DNA of 15,403 bases. It comes from CAYFVR01 sp046541515 (GTDB lineage Bacteria > Desulfobacterota > Desulfobacteria > Desulfobacterales > Desulfococcaceae). Positions 5,893 to 13,317 of the stretch are shown here, piece after piece. Position 1 is the stretch's first letter; each line of letters starts with the position of its first letter. The position numbers were made by a program, and so were the translations under genes. The notes below the pieces were generated by a model that was not told where the DNA came from, made no database searches, and saw only the letters and a program-made list of their open reading frames with translations. The stretch spans positions 1-15,403 of the forward strand of contig JBKHDD010000118.1 of NCBI GenBank assembly GCA_046541515.1, in the 5' to 3' direction.

Positions 5893-8800
5893 ATGGCAAA
5901 GATGAAGACCCTTGACGGCAACACCGCCGCCGCCCATGTGGGCTACGCCCTCAGCGACGTGGCCAACATCTACCCCATCACGCCTTCTTCCCCCATGGCC
6001 GAAATTGCGGACGAATGGGCCGCGGCCGGTCGAAAGAACGTGTTCGGACAGGAATTGCTCGTCCGACAGCTTCAGTCCGAGGCCGGCGCTTCCGCCTCGG
6101 TCCACGGCGCCTTGGCCGTCGGCGCCCTGACCTCGACCTATACCGCCTCCCAGGGTCTGCTTCTCATGATCCCCAATATGTACAAAATGGCGGGCGAGTT
6201 GCTGCCGGGCGTGCTGCATGTTTCCGCCCGGGCCCTGGCCTCCCATGCCCTTTCCATCTTCGGGGATCACCAGGACGTGATGGCGGTCCGCCAGACCGGC
6301 GTCGCCATGCTGGCCTCGGCCTCGGTGCAGGAAGTCATGGACCTGGGGCTGGTCGCCCATCTGGCCGCCATTGAATCCAGCCTTCCCTTCGTTCATTTCT
6401 TCGACGGCTTCCGGACCAGCCACGAAATTCAAAAAATCGAAATCATCGAGTACGAAGACATGGCCAAGCTGGTCAACTGGGAGGCGCTTGCCTGCTTCCG
6501 CGAGCGGGGCGCCGACCCGGAACGGCCCGAGCTTCGGGGCACCGCCCAAAACCCGGACGTCTATTTTCAGGGCGTGGAAGCCCGCAAACCGTATTACGAC
6601 CGCGCTCCGGCCATCGTGGCCGAATACATGAAAAAGGTCGGCGCCCTGACCGGCCGAAGCTACAAGCCCTTCGACTACGTGGGCGATCCCGAGGCCGAGC
6701 GGGTGGTGGTTTCCATGGGCTCTTCCTGCGAAACGCTGGAAGAGGTGGTCCACTACCTCAACGACAACGGCGAGCGGGTGGGCCTGATCAAGGTGCGGCT
6801 CTATCGCCCCTTCGCGCCGGAGTATCTGTTCAACGTATTGCCGGGAACCGCGGACCGCATCGCCGTGCTGGATCGAACGGTGGAGCCGGGCGCGGGCGGC
6901 GATCCGCTGTACAAGGACCTGTGCACCGCCTATCTGGAAAAGGGCGGCCTGATGCCCACCATCGTCAACGGCCGGTACGGACTGGGCTCCAAGGAGTTCA
7001 ATCCGGGCATGGCCAAGGCGGTCTTCGACAACCTCAAGGTGGCCGGTCCCAAAAACCATTTCACCGTGGGCATCGACGACGACGTCTCCCGCACCTCCCT
7101 GGACTACGAGGAAGGGCTGGACGTGGCGCCCGAGGGCACCGTGCAGTGCAAGTTCTGGGGCCTCGGCGCGGACGGCACCGTGGGCGCCAACAAGAGCGCC
7201 ATCAAAATCATCGGCGACCACACCGACATGTACGCCCAGGCCTACTTCGCCTACGACTCCAAAAAGTCCGGCGGCGTGACCATGAGCCACCTGCGGTTCG
7301 GCAAAAACCCGATCAAGTCCACCTACCTGATCGACAGCGCCGACTACATCGCCTGCCACAAGTCCAGCTACGTGGACACCTACGATCTGCTGGCCGGCAT
7401 CAAGGAAGGCGGCACCTTCCTGATGAACTCCAACTGGTCCGACGCGGACATGGAGACGAAGCTGCCGGCGTCCATGCGGCGCGCCATCGCCCGCAAAAAG
7501 CTCAAGTTCTACAACATCGACGCCGTTTCCATCGCGAAAGAGGTGGGTCTTGGCGGCCGGATCAACATGATCATGCAGACCGCCTTCTTCAAACTGGCCA
7601 ACGTGATTCCGGTGGAGGAAGCCATCGGCTATCTCAAGGATCAGATCCGGCAGATGTTCGGGAAGAAGGGCGACAAGATCGTCAACATGAACATCGAGGC
7701 GGTGGACAAGACCCTGGCCAAGATTCAGGAGGTGAAATATCCGGAATCCTGGGCCGAGGCCACCGATCAGCCCCAGGCCCCCAGGGACGAGCCGGCCTTC
7801 GTCACCGAGGTGTTGCGGCCCATGGTGTCCCAGCTCGGCGACAAGCTGCCGGTCAGCGCCTTCCGGCCCGACGGCATTTTTCCCGTATCCACCACCAAAT
7901 ACGAAAAGCGGGGCGTGGCCATCAACGTGCCCGAGTGGATCATGGACAACTGCATCCAGTGCAACCAGTGCGCCATGGTTTGCCCCCACGCCGCCATTCG
8001 CCCCTTCTTGTTGACGGACGAGGAGCTGAAGGACGCCCCGGAGGGCCTGGAAGCCCTTGATGCCACCGGAAAGGAGCTGAAGGGCTACAAATTCCGCATC
8101 CAGGTGTACAGCCAGGACTGCATGGGCTGCGGCAACTGCGCGGACATCTGCCCGGCAAAGAAGAAGGCCCTGGTGATGAAGCCCATCGAAACCCAGCTCG
8201 ACCGGGAAGTGACGAATCTGGCCTACTGCGAGACTCTGCCCATTCGGGACGACTTGACCAAGCGCAACTCCCTCAAGGGCAGCCAGTTCGTTCAACCGCT
8301 GTTGGAGTTCTCCGGCGCCTGTTCCGGCTGCGGCGAAACGCCCTACGCCAAGCTGCTCACCCAGCTTTACGGCGAGCGGATGGTCATCGGAAACTCCACC
8401 GGATGCACCTCCATCTGGGGCGGCAGCGCGCCGGCCATTCCCTACTGCCAGGACAAGGACGGCTTCGGCCCGACCTGGGGCAACTCCCTGTTCGAGGATT
8501 CGCCGGAGTTCACCTACGGCATGTTCTTGGGCCAGCTCCAGCAGCGGCGCAAGCTGGCCGACCTGGTGAAGGAGGCCCTGGATGCGGACCTCCCGGCCGA
8601 CGTCAAGGAAGCCATGCGGGGCTGGCTGGACAACATGCGCGATCCGGCGCTGTCCCGGAAGTACGGCGACCAGCTCAAGGAGATGCTGCCCAGCTATTGC
8701 GACGACGGCCTGATCTGCGACATCTTGGCCCTGAGCAAGTTGTTCACCAAGAAGTCCTATTGGGTCTTCCTGGGCGACGGCGCGGCCTACGACATCGCCT

Positions 8801-9543
8801 TCGGCGGTCTGGACCACGTGCTGGCCACCGGCGAAGACATCAATATCATGGTCTACGACACGGAGGTCTACTCCAATACCGGCGGCCAGTCCTCCAAGGC
8901 GACCCCGACCGGGTCCATCGCCAAGTTCGCCGCCTCCGGAAAGAAGACCGGCAAGAAGGATCTGGGCGCCATGGCCATGAGCTACGGCTACGTCTACGTG
9001 GCCAACGTGAGCATGGGCGCCAACAAGAACCAAACCTTGAAGGCGTTTAACGAAGCCGAAGCCTACGACGGCCCCTCCCTGATCATGGCCTACGCCCCGT
9101 GCATCAGCCACGGCATCAAGAAGGGCATGGGCAAGACCCAGGAAGAGATGAAGCTGGCCGTGCAGTCCGGCTACTGGCCGCTGTACCGGTACAATCCGGA
9201 ACTGAAGAAGGAAGGCAAGAATCCGTTCGTGCTGGAATCCAAGGCTCCGGACGGCACCTTGCAGGACTACCTCTCCGGCGAGGTGCGCTACGCGGCGCTG
9301 GAAAAGACCTTTCCGGAAGAGTCCAGGCGGCTTCGGGCGGAGATTGAGCGGGAATACAACATCCGCTACGAGAAGCTGAAACAGCTGGCCGCCCTGGAGC
9401 CGATCGTCCCGCCCGAACCGGAGGTTCCCTCCGCCGGCGCGACGGATACGGAAGCCTGCACCCTGGACGGCAGCCCCGAGCACGCGCGCCCGGGCGTCGA
9501 AGGCGCCGGCGACGCCTGCGACGACGGACGGGCCGGGAAATAG
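5893..9543 (+). CDS. nifJ: Pyruvate:ferredoxin (flavodoxin) oxidoreductase, single-chain
   Basis: A 1216-residue homodimer-type PFOR that converts pyruvate and CoA to acetyl-CoA, CO2 and reduced ferredoxin. YPITPSSPMAE (27-37) is the N-terminal pyruvate/TPP domain. Two [4Fe-4S] motifs follow: Cys687/690/693/697 (CIQCNQCAMVCP) and Cys743/746/749/753 (CMGCGNCADICP). The proximal cluster ligands are Cys810, Cys813, Cys838 and Cys1070. The TPP/Mg segment has GDG (961-963) and later NTGGQ. I start at 5893, where the family begins; AAGGAG and GGAGACC lie just upstream. An in-frame ATG-less extension to 5821 overlaps the promoter and is unlikely. The C-terminus carries roughly 40 extra residues rich in Pro, Gly and Asp with two cysteines (1189 and 1209), recalling the extended Desulfovibrio africanus enzyme. 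The family is certain; the physiological direction is not shown. Confidence 0.97.
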   Translation: MAKMKTLDGNTAAAHVGYALSDVANIYPITPSSPMAEIADEWAAAGRKNVFGQELLVRQLQSEAGASASVHGALAVGALTSTYTASQGLLLMIPNMYKMAGELLPGVLHVSARALASHALSIFGDHQDVMAVRQTGVAMLASASVQEVMDLGLVAHLAAIESSLPFVHFFDGFRTSHEIQKIEIIEYEDMAKLVNWEALACFRERGADPERPELRGTAQNPDVYFQGVEARKPYYDRAPAIVAEYMKKVGALTGRSYKPFDYVGDPEAERVVVSMGSSCETLEEVVHYLNDNGERVGLIKVRLYRPFAPEYLFNVLPGTADRIAVLDRTVEPGAGGDPLYKDLCTAYLEKGGLMPTIVNGRYGLGSKEFNPGMAKAVFDNLKVAGPKNHFTVGIDDDVSRTSLDYEEGLDVAPEGTVQCKFWGLGADGTVGANKSAIKIIGDHTDMYAQAYFAYDSKKSGGVTMSHLRFGKNPIKSTYLIDSADYIACHKSSYVDTYDLLAGIKEGGTFLMNSNWSDADMETKLPASMRRAIARKKLKFYNIDAVSIAKEVGLGGRINMIMQTAFFKLANVIPVEEAIGYLKDQIRQMFGKKGDKIVNMNIEAVDKTLAKIQEVKYPESWAEATDQPQAPRDEPAFVTEVLRPMVSQLGDKLPVSAFRPDGIFPVSTTKYEKRGVAINVPEWIMDNCIQCNQCAMVCPHAAIRPFLLTDEELKDAPEGLEALDATGKELKGYKFRIQVYSQDCMGCGNCADICPAKKKALVMKPIETQLDREVTNLAYCETLPIRDDLTKRNSLKGSQFVQPLLEFSGACSGCGETPYAKLLTQLYGERMVIGNSTGCTSIWGGSAPAIPYCQDKDGFGPTWGNSLFEDSPEFTYGMFLGQLQQRRKLADLVKEALDADLPADVKEAMRGWLDNMRDPALSRKYGDQLKEMLPSYCDDGLICDILALSKLFTKKSYWVFLGDGAAYDIAFGGLDHVLATGEDINIMVYDTEVYSNTGGQSSKATPTGSIAKFAASGKKTGKKDLGAMAMSYGYVYVANVSMGANKNQTLKAFNEAEAYDGPSLIMAYAPCISHGIKKGMGKTQEEMKLAVQSGYWPLYRYNPELKKEGKNPFVLESKAPDGTLQDYLSGEVRYAALEKTFPEESRRLRAEIEREYNIRYEKLKQLAALEPIVPPEPEVPSAGATDTEACTLDGSPEHARPGVEGAGDACDDGRAGK

Positions 9544-9720
9544 TCTCCTCGCGGTCCTGAAGGACGGAGGAGGATAGAACCAACGGCGGGCCTGCGGTGA
9601 AACCCGGCAGCCCGCCGGAATCTCGACCCCTTCCGCGATCCCTGCGGGATTCGGCGGCGGGATGGCTTAATCGGAGAATTGGCCCTCGCCGGTTTCGGCC
9701 GTCCCGCCGCCGTCCCGATA
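9544..9720 (+). ncRNA. Structured intergenic RNA candidate downstream of PFOR (6S-like rod possible)
   Basis: This gap is densely self-complementary. Near the PFOR stop, TCCTC/GAGGA closes GTCCT/AGGAC (9546-9571). CCCGCCGGAATC (9612-9623) can pair with GATTC-GG-CGGCGGG (9649-9662) as a 12-bp stem with a 2-base bulge. Outside it, CGGCGGG (9584-9590) can pair with CCCGCCG (9704-9710), leaving a large internal bubble containing GCGGTGAAACC and GGCTTAATCGG. Such a rod with a central bubble resembles 6S RNA. Competing local hairpins also exist: GGCGGGC-TGC/GCA-GCCCGCC (9585-9617), ATCCC/GGGAT (9639-9651) and CGGCGGCGGGA/TCCCGCCGCCG (9653-9713). No promoter is obvious, so it may be only a structured 3' UTR. 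No protein-coding frame is convincing here. Confidence 0.3.
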
Positions 9721-9722
9721 TA

Positions 9723-9762
9723 ACGGAAAGGCCGTCTGCTTTGGCAGGCGGCCTTTTTCCGT
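9723..9762 (+). terminator. Strong Rho-independent terminator
   Basis: AGGCCGTCTGC (9729-9739) pairs over 11 positions (one G-T) with GCAGGCGGCCT (9744-9754) around a TTTG loop, followed by T5. The flanks ACGGAAA and TTTCCGT lengthen the stem. It would end transcripts from PFOR or from the structured region before it. Confidence 0.9.
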
Positions 9763-9890
9763 GGGGCGGTCGGATCGGGGGATTTTTTGAGGGCGCCGGG
9801 TTGGGGTCCGGGCGTTGGTGTGTTACGTTGGTACGATGAAAAAGCGGGAGAACCATCCGAGGCGTTGAACCATCCTTGGAAGGAGCGGCC

Positions 9891-10469
9891 ATGGCCCTTC
9901 AGTCCGAAAAGCGAATGACGGCGGAAGAATATTTGCGGATGGAGCGGGAAACTCCGGGGAAACGGGATTTCCTGAATGGGGAGGTGTTCGACATGACCGG
10001 CGGAAGTCGGGCGCATAACCTGATCGCCGGTAATATTTTCGCTTCCTTCCATCGGCAACTACGAAGACGGGAACCATGCGAAGTATACATGAACGATATG
10101 CGGGTGAAGGTGGAATTCGGAGAATTGTACACCTATCCCGACATTGTTGTGGCTTGCGAATCCCCGGAAATGGAGGATGAACATTTTGATACTTTGCTAA
10201 ACCCTCAGGTGATTGTTGAAGTGCTGTCGCCATCCACGGAAGCCTATGATCGGGGCTTGAAATTTGAACATTTCCGTTCTCTCCAATCGTTGCGCGATTA
10301 TCTGCTGGTTCACCAAAACAAAGTCCACGTTGAACATTTCGTCCGACGGGAAGGGAACCAATGGATTTTATCCGAGCGGCGGAAATCCTCCGACACCATA
10401 GAAATTGATTCCGTGGGATGCCAACTGAAGCTCGCGGAGGTTTATGAAAAAACCAATTTGCCCGAATGA
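9891..10469 (+). CDS. Uma2 family (DUF820) PD-(D/E)XK endonuclease-like protein
   Basis: A 192-residue protein that starts MALQSEKRMTAEEYLRMERE and has the Uma2 pattern: the FLNGEVFDM strand, YPD (82-84, Asp84), VEVLSPSTEAYDRGLK (109-124, with Glu110, Asp120 and Lys124), then LRDYLLV. The Asp-Glu-Lys set is the expected PD-(D/E)XK active site, so it is catalytically intact by sequence. The cellular role of Uma2 proteins is unsettled; they are often multicopy and sometimes linked to mobile elements. The start at 9891 is chosen because AAGGAGCGGCC immediately precedes it. The gene stands alone between the PFOR terminator and an AT-rich gap. A short CCAAAT/ATTTGG hairpin overlaps its stop region (10462-10490) but lacks a T run. 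Confidence 0.88.
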   Translation: MALQSEKRMTAEEYLRMERETPGKRDFLNGEVFDMTGGSRAHNLIAGNIFASFHRQLRRREPCEVYMNDMRVKVEFGELYTYPDIVVACESPEMEDEHFDTLLNPQVIVEVLSPSTEAYDRGLKFEHFRSLQSLRDYLLVHQNKVHVEHFVRREGNQWILSERRKSSDTIEIDSVGCQLKLAEVYEKTNLPE

Positions 10470-10540
10470 TCCAAATAATTTGGGCAGTGCGCGAGATGGC
10501 GTTTGATATTGACCCGTCCGGGAAGGCGAGTCGCATTCCA

Positions 10541-10561
10541 TCAAATTTCCCTCAAATTTGA
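10541..10561. promoter_or_regulatory. Repeated TCAAATTT motif, possible operator
   Basis: TCAAATTT occurs at 10541-10548 and again at 10552-10559, exactly 11 bases (about one helical turn) apart. The second copy is part of the perfect palindrome TCAAATTTGA (10552-10561). It lies 17 bases before the ATG of the B12-related gene, beside a CATAAT (10570-10575). This could be a repressor site; no regulator is known. Confidence 0.3.
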
Positions 10562-10577
10562 CCTTCGGGCATAATCC

Positions 10578-11282
10578 ATGAAACCCATCCTGAAAATCGA
10601 TATCCCATTTGAAATCGACGTTTCCTCCATCCGGAAAAATCTGGAAGCGGAAGAAAAATCCCTTTCCGGCGATTCCCCGGAGCGGCTCGCCGCGGAGGCG
10701 AAAGCGGTTGGACGGCCCAAATTTTGGATTCATCCCCAGCCGGTTTCCAAGGTCGGTGAGAATACCGTTCGTCTGGGGGACCACACTTTCACCAGCCGGG
10801 CCATGGCTTTCCATTTTTCGGGACTGGAACGGGTGTTTCCGTACCTCGCCACCGCCGGAACGGAAATGGCGGATTGGGTGGATTCGTTGCCGGAACCGGA
10901 AAAATTGTATGCGGACCGGATGGCCGAAGCCGCGTTGGCCGCGGCCCTTTCCGGCGTGGAGCGGGAAATCCGGGAACGGTTCGGGATCGAATCCATCGCC
11001 CGGATCAATCCCGGGTCCCTGGTGGACTGGGCCTTGGAGGAGCAACGGATTCTCTTTTCGCTGCTGGGAGATGGCGGAGATCGGATCGGCGTCGCTCTGG
11101 CGGAAAATCTGCTGATGTTTCCGCTGAAATCCGGATCGGGCATTGTCTTTCCGGACGAGACCGGCTTCGTCACTTGCCGATTGTGCCAGGTTTCGGGGTG
11201 CCGCCTCCGCCGAGCCCCGTTTGAGCCGGGTCGTTATGAACGGGTTTACGGAACCGCCCCGCCATCGCCGCCCTCCTTTTGA
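10578..11282 (+). CDS. Stand-alone vitamin B12-dependent methionine synthase activation-domain protein
   Basis: A 234-residue protein resembling the C-terminal reactivation domain of MetH, found here without the catalytic modules. Recognisable parts are ERVFPYLATAGTEM, the helix with DRMAEAALAAAL, SIARINPGSLVDWALEEQRILFSLLGD, IGVALAENLLMFPLKSGSGI and the end CRLCQVSGCRLRRAPFEP with Cys200, Cys203 and Cys208. Stand-alone versions occur in anaerobes that use split methionine synthases or corrinoid methyltransferases. The likely role is S-adenosylmethionine-dependent reductive reactivation of cob(II)alamin, but no methyltransferase lies in the window. The three cysteines near the end could bind a metal. 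There is no clear ribosome binding site in front of the ATG, and a CATAAT lies only 2 bases upstream, so translation may be weak or leaderless. A terminator follows 2 bases after the stop. Confidence 0.8.
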   Translation: MKPILKIDIPFEIDVSSIRKNLEAEEKSLSGDSPERLAAEAKAVGRPKFWIHPQPVSKVGENTVRLGDHTFTSRAMAFHFSGLERVFPYLATAGTEMADWVDSLPEPEKLYADRMAEAALAAALSGVEREIRERFGIESIARINPGSLVDWALEEQRILFSLLGDGGDRIGVALAENLLMFPLKSGSGIVFPDETGFVTCRLCQVSGCRLRRAPFEPGRYERVYGTAPPSPPSF

Positions 11283-11284
11283 GC

Positions 11285-11311
11285 GGGTGTTTGAAAAACC
11301 CCCTTTTTTTT
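11285..11311 (+). terminator. Rho-independent terminator of the B12-related gene
   Basis: GGGTGTTT (11285-11292) pairs with AAACCCCC (11296-11303) with one mismatch and a GAA loop, followed by eight T (11304-11311). It begins 2 bases after the stop codon. Confidence 0.8.
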
Positions 11312-11485
11312 CCAATTTCCGGGCCGGACGCCCATTTCAATCCTCGAAATACGCGGGTATTCCTTCGGTTGAAATTGATCGTCTTCCGCAAGTTGAACCA
11401 AAGTTGAATTTTTCAAGCGCCCTCTGATCCCCCAATTTCGACATTTCATTCAGATTTCCAACATTTCTTCCGAAACCGAGACCCC

Positions 11486-12484
11486 ATGGAAATTCTTCTG
11501 ACCGCCCTGGAACACACCGTTCGTCTGCTCTTTCGCATGGTTCCCATCATGTTTCTCAGCCTGTTCGGGGCCGAGATTCTGTTGCAGATGGGCTTCATGC
11601 GAAAACTGGAACCGCTCGGCAAACCGCTGGCCAAGCTGGCCAAGTTGCCGCCTGAAAACACGCTGACCTTTCTCACCGGGATCGGTTCCCTGGTGGCCGC
11701 GCACACGACCCTTGCGCGGTTTCACAAGGAGGGGCAGGTGGACGACCGGGAATTGGTGCTGGGGGCGGTGCTGAACACGGTGCCGTTCAACGTGAAGGAA
11801 ACCTTCACCTTTTATTTGCCCGTGGTCATGCCGATTTTGGGTTGGACGGCCGGGTTGCTCTATGTCGCGGCGTTCTGGGTCGCGGCTTTTTTGAAGTTGC
11901 TGTTCGTGATTGTTTACGGACGAATGCGCCACCAGCCGCCCAAGCCGGACCGGGACCCGTTTCGTCAGTACGAATGTCTTCCCGACGATCCCGACTGCGT
12001 ACCCCGGACCTTCCGCCAGATCGTGGTGGACGCCTTTCATGCCCGGAAGAAGCTGTTCAAGCGGATGTTGACCCTCCTCGGGACCATCACGCTGGTGGTC
12101 CAGATTCTGGTCGCAACGGGTGCGATGGAAGGGCTCAATCGGCTGATCGGCCCGGCGGCCCAGGCCATCGGCCTGCCGCCGGCGGTGGTGACGCCAATCG
12201 GGGTTTACGTTCTGAGCCCCACGGCGGGAATCGCCACCATGGCCAACCTCATGGCCGAAGGGCTGGTGACCGACCTCCAGGCCGCCGTGGCGCTGTTGGC
12301 GGGGGGATTCATCATGATTCCGGTGATTCGCCTGCGGGGGACCCTTCCCCGGTACGCGGCCTATTTCGGGTTCAAGCTGGGCGCGACCATTTGCGGAATT
12401 ACGGCGGGTTTTTCGCTGGTGGGGCGGGGGATTGTGTTGTTGGCGCTCTACTTTTTCGTGTTTGCCAAGACGGTTTCGGGGTAG
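11486..12484 (+). CDS. Nucleoside-recognition (GATE) domain membrane protein
   Basis: A 332-residue integral membrane protein with two related halves. Hydrophobic segments lie near residues 10-35, 58-75, 108-145, 195-212, 232-250, 265-282 and 293-328. The half repeats contain the GATE-type sequences FLTGIGSLVAAHTTLARF (62-79) with GAVLNTVPFNVKETF, and YVLSPTAGIATMANLMAEG (241-259) with LLAGGFIMIPVIRLRGTLPRY. Between them is a charged cytoplasmic loop (146-190). Such proteins are annotated as nucleoside-recognition domain proteins, related to SpmA/FeoB-like gates, and are presumed transporters; the substrate is not established. The start at 11486 lies behind only a weak GAGACC ribosome binding site. 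A hairpin follows the stop. The 203 bp before the gene contain the preceding terminator and TTGAA repeats (near 11371-11416) but no clear promoter. Confidence 0.82.
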   Translation: MEILLTALEHTVRLLFRMVPIMFLSLFGAEILLQMGFMRKLEPLGKPLAKLAKLPPENTLTFLTGIGSLVAAHTTLARFHKEGQVDDRELVLGAVLNTVPFNVKETFTFYLPVVMPILGWTAGLLYVAAFWVAAFLKLLFVIVYGRMRHQPPKPDRDPFRQYECLPDDPDCVPRTFRQIVVDAFHARKKLFKRMLTLLGTITLVVQILVATGAMEGLNRLIGPAAQAIGLPPAVVTPIGVYVLSPTAGIATMANLMAEGLVTDLQAAVALLAGGFIMIPVIRLRGTLPRYAAYFGFKLGATICGITAGFSLVGRGIVLLALYFFVFAKTVSG

Positions 12485-12506
12485 TTCTTTCCAGGGAGCC
12501 AAAAAT

Positions 12507-12558
12507 GGGCCAAACCGATGCCGAATGGAAACATTCTTGGCCCTTTCATTCGGTATTG
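12507..12558. repeat. Hairpin after the GATE gene: terminator and possible small inverted-repeat element
   Basis: GGGCCAA (12507-12513) pairs with TTGGCCC (12537-12543) around an inner GAATG-GAAA-CATTC hairpin (12523-12536), followed by TTTCATT. This can terminate the GATE transcript, which ends at 12484. An alternative pairing joins CGATGCCGAATG (12516-12527) with CATTCGGTATTG (12547-12558), 10 of 12. Read outside-in, the ends are CAATACCG and CGATGCCG, close to the CAATACCG/CAATGCCG ends of the element at 3937-4038. Confidence 0.45.
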
Positions 12559-12569
12559 CCTGAAATGAC

Positions 12570-12608
12570 TTGAAGGGGTTTGGAATATTGGATATACATT
12601 GGATAAAC
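12570..12608 (+). promoter_or_regulatory. mazEF promoter with tandem 11-bp operator-like repeat
   Basis: TTGAAG (12570-12575), a 17-base spacer and TATACA (12593-12598). Two head-to-tail 11-mers, ATTGGATATAC (12587-12597) and ATTGGATAAAC (12598-12608), differ at one base and cover the -10 box and predicted start site. This is where binding by MazE or a MazE-MazF complex would block transcription. Confidence 0.6.
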
Positions 12609-12625
12609 ATGGAAAGGAATGGAAC

Positions 12626-12874
12626 ATGCTTGGTAAAATTCAAAAATGGGGAAATAGCCAAGGGCTTCGCATTGCCAAAAGCCTGTTGCAAGATCTTCGC
12701 ATGGAGGTGGGAGATGAGGTCGATATTTCGGTAAAGGAGGGCAAGATTATTATCTCGCCGGCAAAACGGACAAGGGGCCAGCATAACCTGAAGGATCTTG
12801 TCTCCCGCATACCGGAAAACTACGCAACCGAGGAGTTGGATTGGGGAGAGCCGACGGGAAAAGAGATTTGGTAG
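12626..12874 (+). CDS. mazE: MazE-type antitoxin (AbrB/SpoVT fold)
   Basis: An 82-residue antitoxin beginning MLGKIQKWGNSQGLRIAKSL, the swapped-hairpin DNA-binding motif of MazE, then VGDEVDISVKEGKIIISP. The C-terminal tail DLVSRIPENYATEELDWGEP closely parallels the Escherichia coli MazE tail that wraps around MazF, including the DWGEP...KE(I/V)W ending. It should neutralise the adjacent toxin and repress its own promoter. The start at 12626 follows AAGGAATGG; an in-frame ATG at 12599 would add nine residues overlapping the promoter repeat and is rejected. The stop TAG abuts the toxin start codon with no gap, indicating a translationally coupled operon. Family and partner are clear. Confidence 0.92.
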   Translation: MLGKIQKWGNSQGLRIAKSLLQDLRMEVGDEVDISVKEGKIIISPAKRTRGQHNLKDLVSRIPENYATEELDWGEPTGKEIW

Positions 12875-13213
12875 GTGGGCGCTTACATTCCTCGCCAAGG
12901 GGATTTCATTGGGATCACGCTTGACCCTCAATCGGGGCATGAGCAAAAGGGGCGTCGGCCCGCTTTCGTTGTCAGCAAAGATTTATTCAATCGCGGCACG
13001 GGGTTGGCGATCGTGTGCCCGGTGACCAACACGGATCGCGGATTCCCTTTCCATGTGCGCATCCCGGATGGCCGCAAATTAACGGGTTTCATCATGGTGG
13101 AGCAGGTGAAATCGGTGGATTTTCGCTCCCGAAGGGCGAAGCGGATCGAATCCGGCGGGGATGAATTGCTGTCGGAGGTTCTTTCCATTTTGGATGCCTG
13201 CATTTACGAGTAG
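12875..13213 (+). CDS. mazF: MazF-type endoribonuclease toxin
   Basis: A 112-residue PemK/MazF toxin that would cleave single-stranded RNA when free of MazE. Conserved parts are the N-terminal YIPRQGDFIGITLDP, EQKGRRPAFVVS with Arg28 (like Escherichia coli Arg29), CPVTNTDRGFPFHV with Thr51 (like Thr52), and MVEQVKSVDFRSR. Both catalytic positions are kept and the length is normal, so the toxin looks active. Translation starts at a GTG immediately after the mazE stop. No ribosome binding site is needed beyond coupling, although GGGAAAAGAG lies about 9 bases upstream inside mazE. Cleavage specificity cannot be read from the sequence. No strong terminator follows. Confidence 0.93.
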   Translation: MGAYIPRQGDFIGITLDPQSGHEQKGRRPAFVVSKDLFNRGTGLAIVCPVTNTDRGFPFHVRIPDGRKLTGFIMVEQVKSVDFRSRRAKRIESGGDELLSEVLSILDACIYE

Positions 13214-13317
13214 GCCGATCCAAGGAAATAGGACAACCCAAAGACGCGATTTCTTGAATAAGTTGGATTCGTTCCACTTTCAATTCTACGGCGTAGCGTT
13301 TTTTTAGGAGAATGGGA

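Noticed and set aside
5725..9483. A 1252-codon open frame on the minus strand opposite PFOR
   Set aside because: It mirrors the PFOR codon pattern in GC-rich DNA, gives low-complexity Gly/His/Val-rich sequence with no recognisable domain, and lies opposite an unmistakable gene.
9544..9762. Cobalamin riboswitch for the downstream B12-related gene
   Set aside because: I see no cobalamin-riboswitch consensus. A strong terminator and the Uma2 gene separate the region from the B12-related gene.
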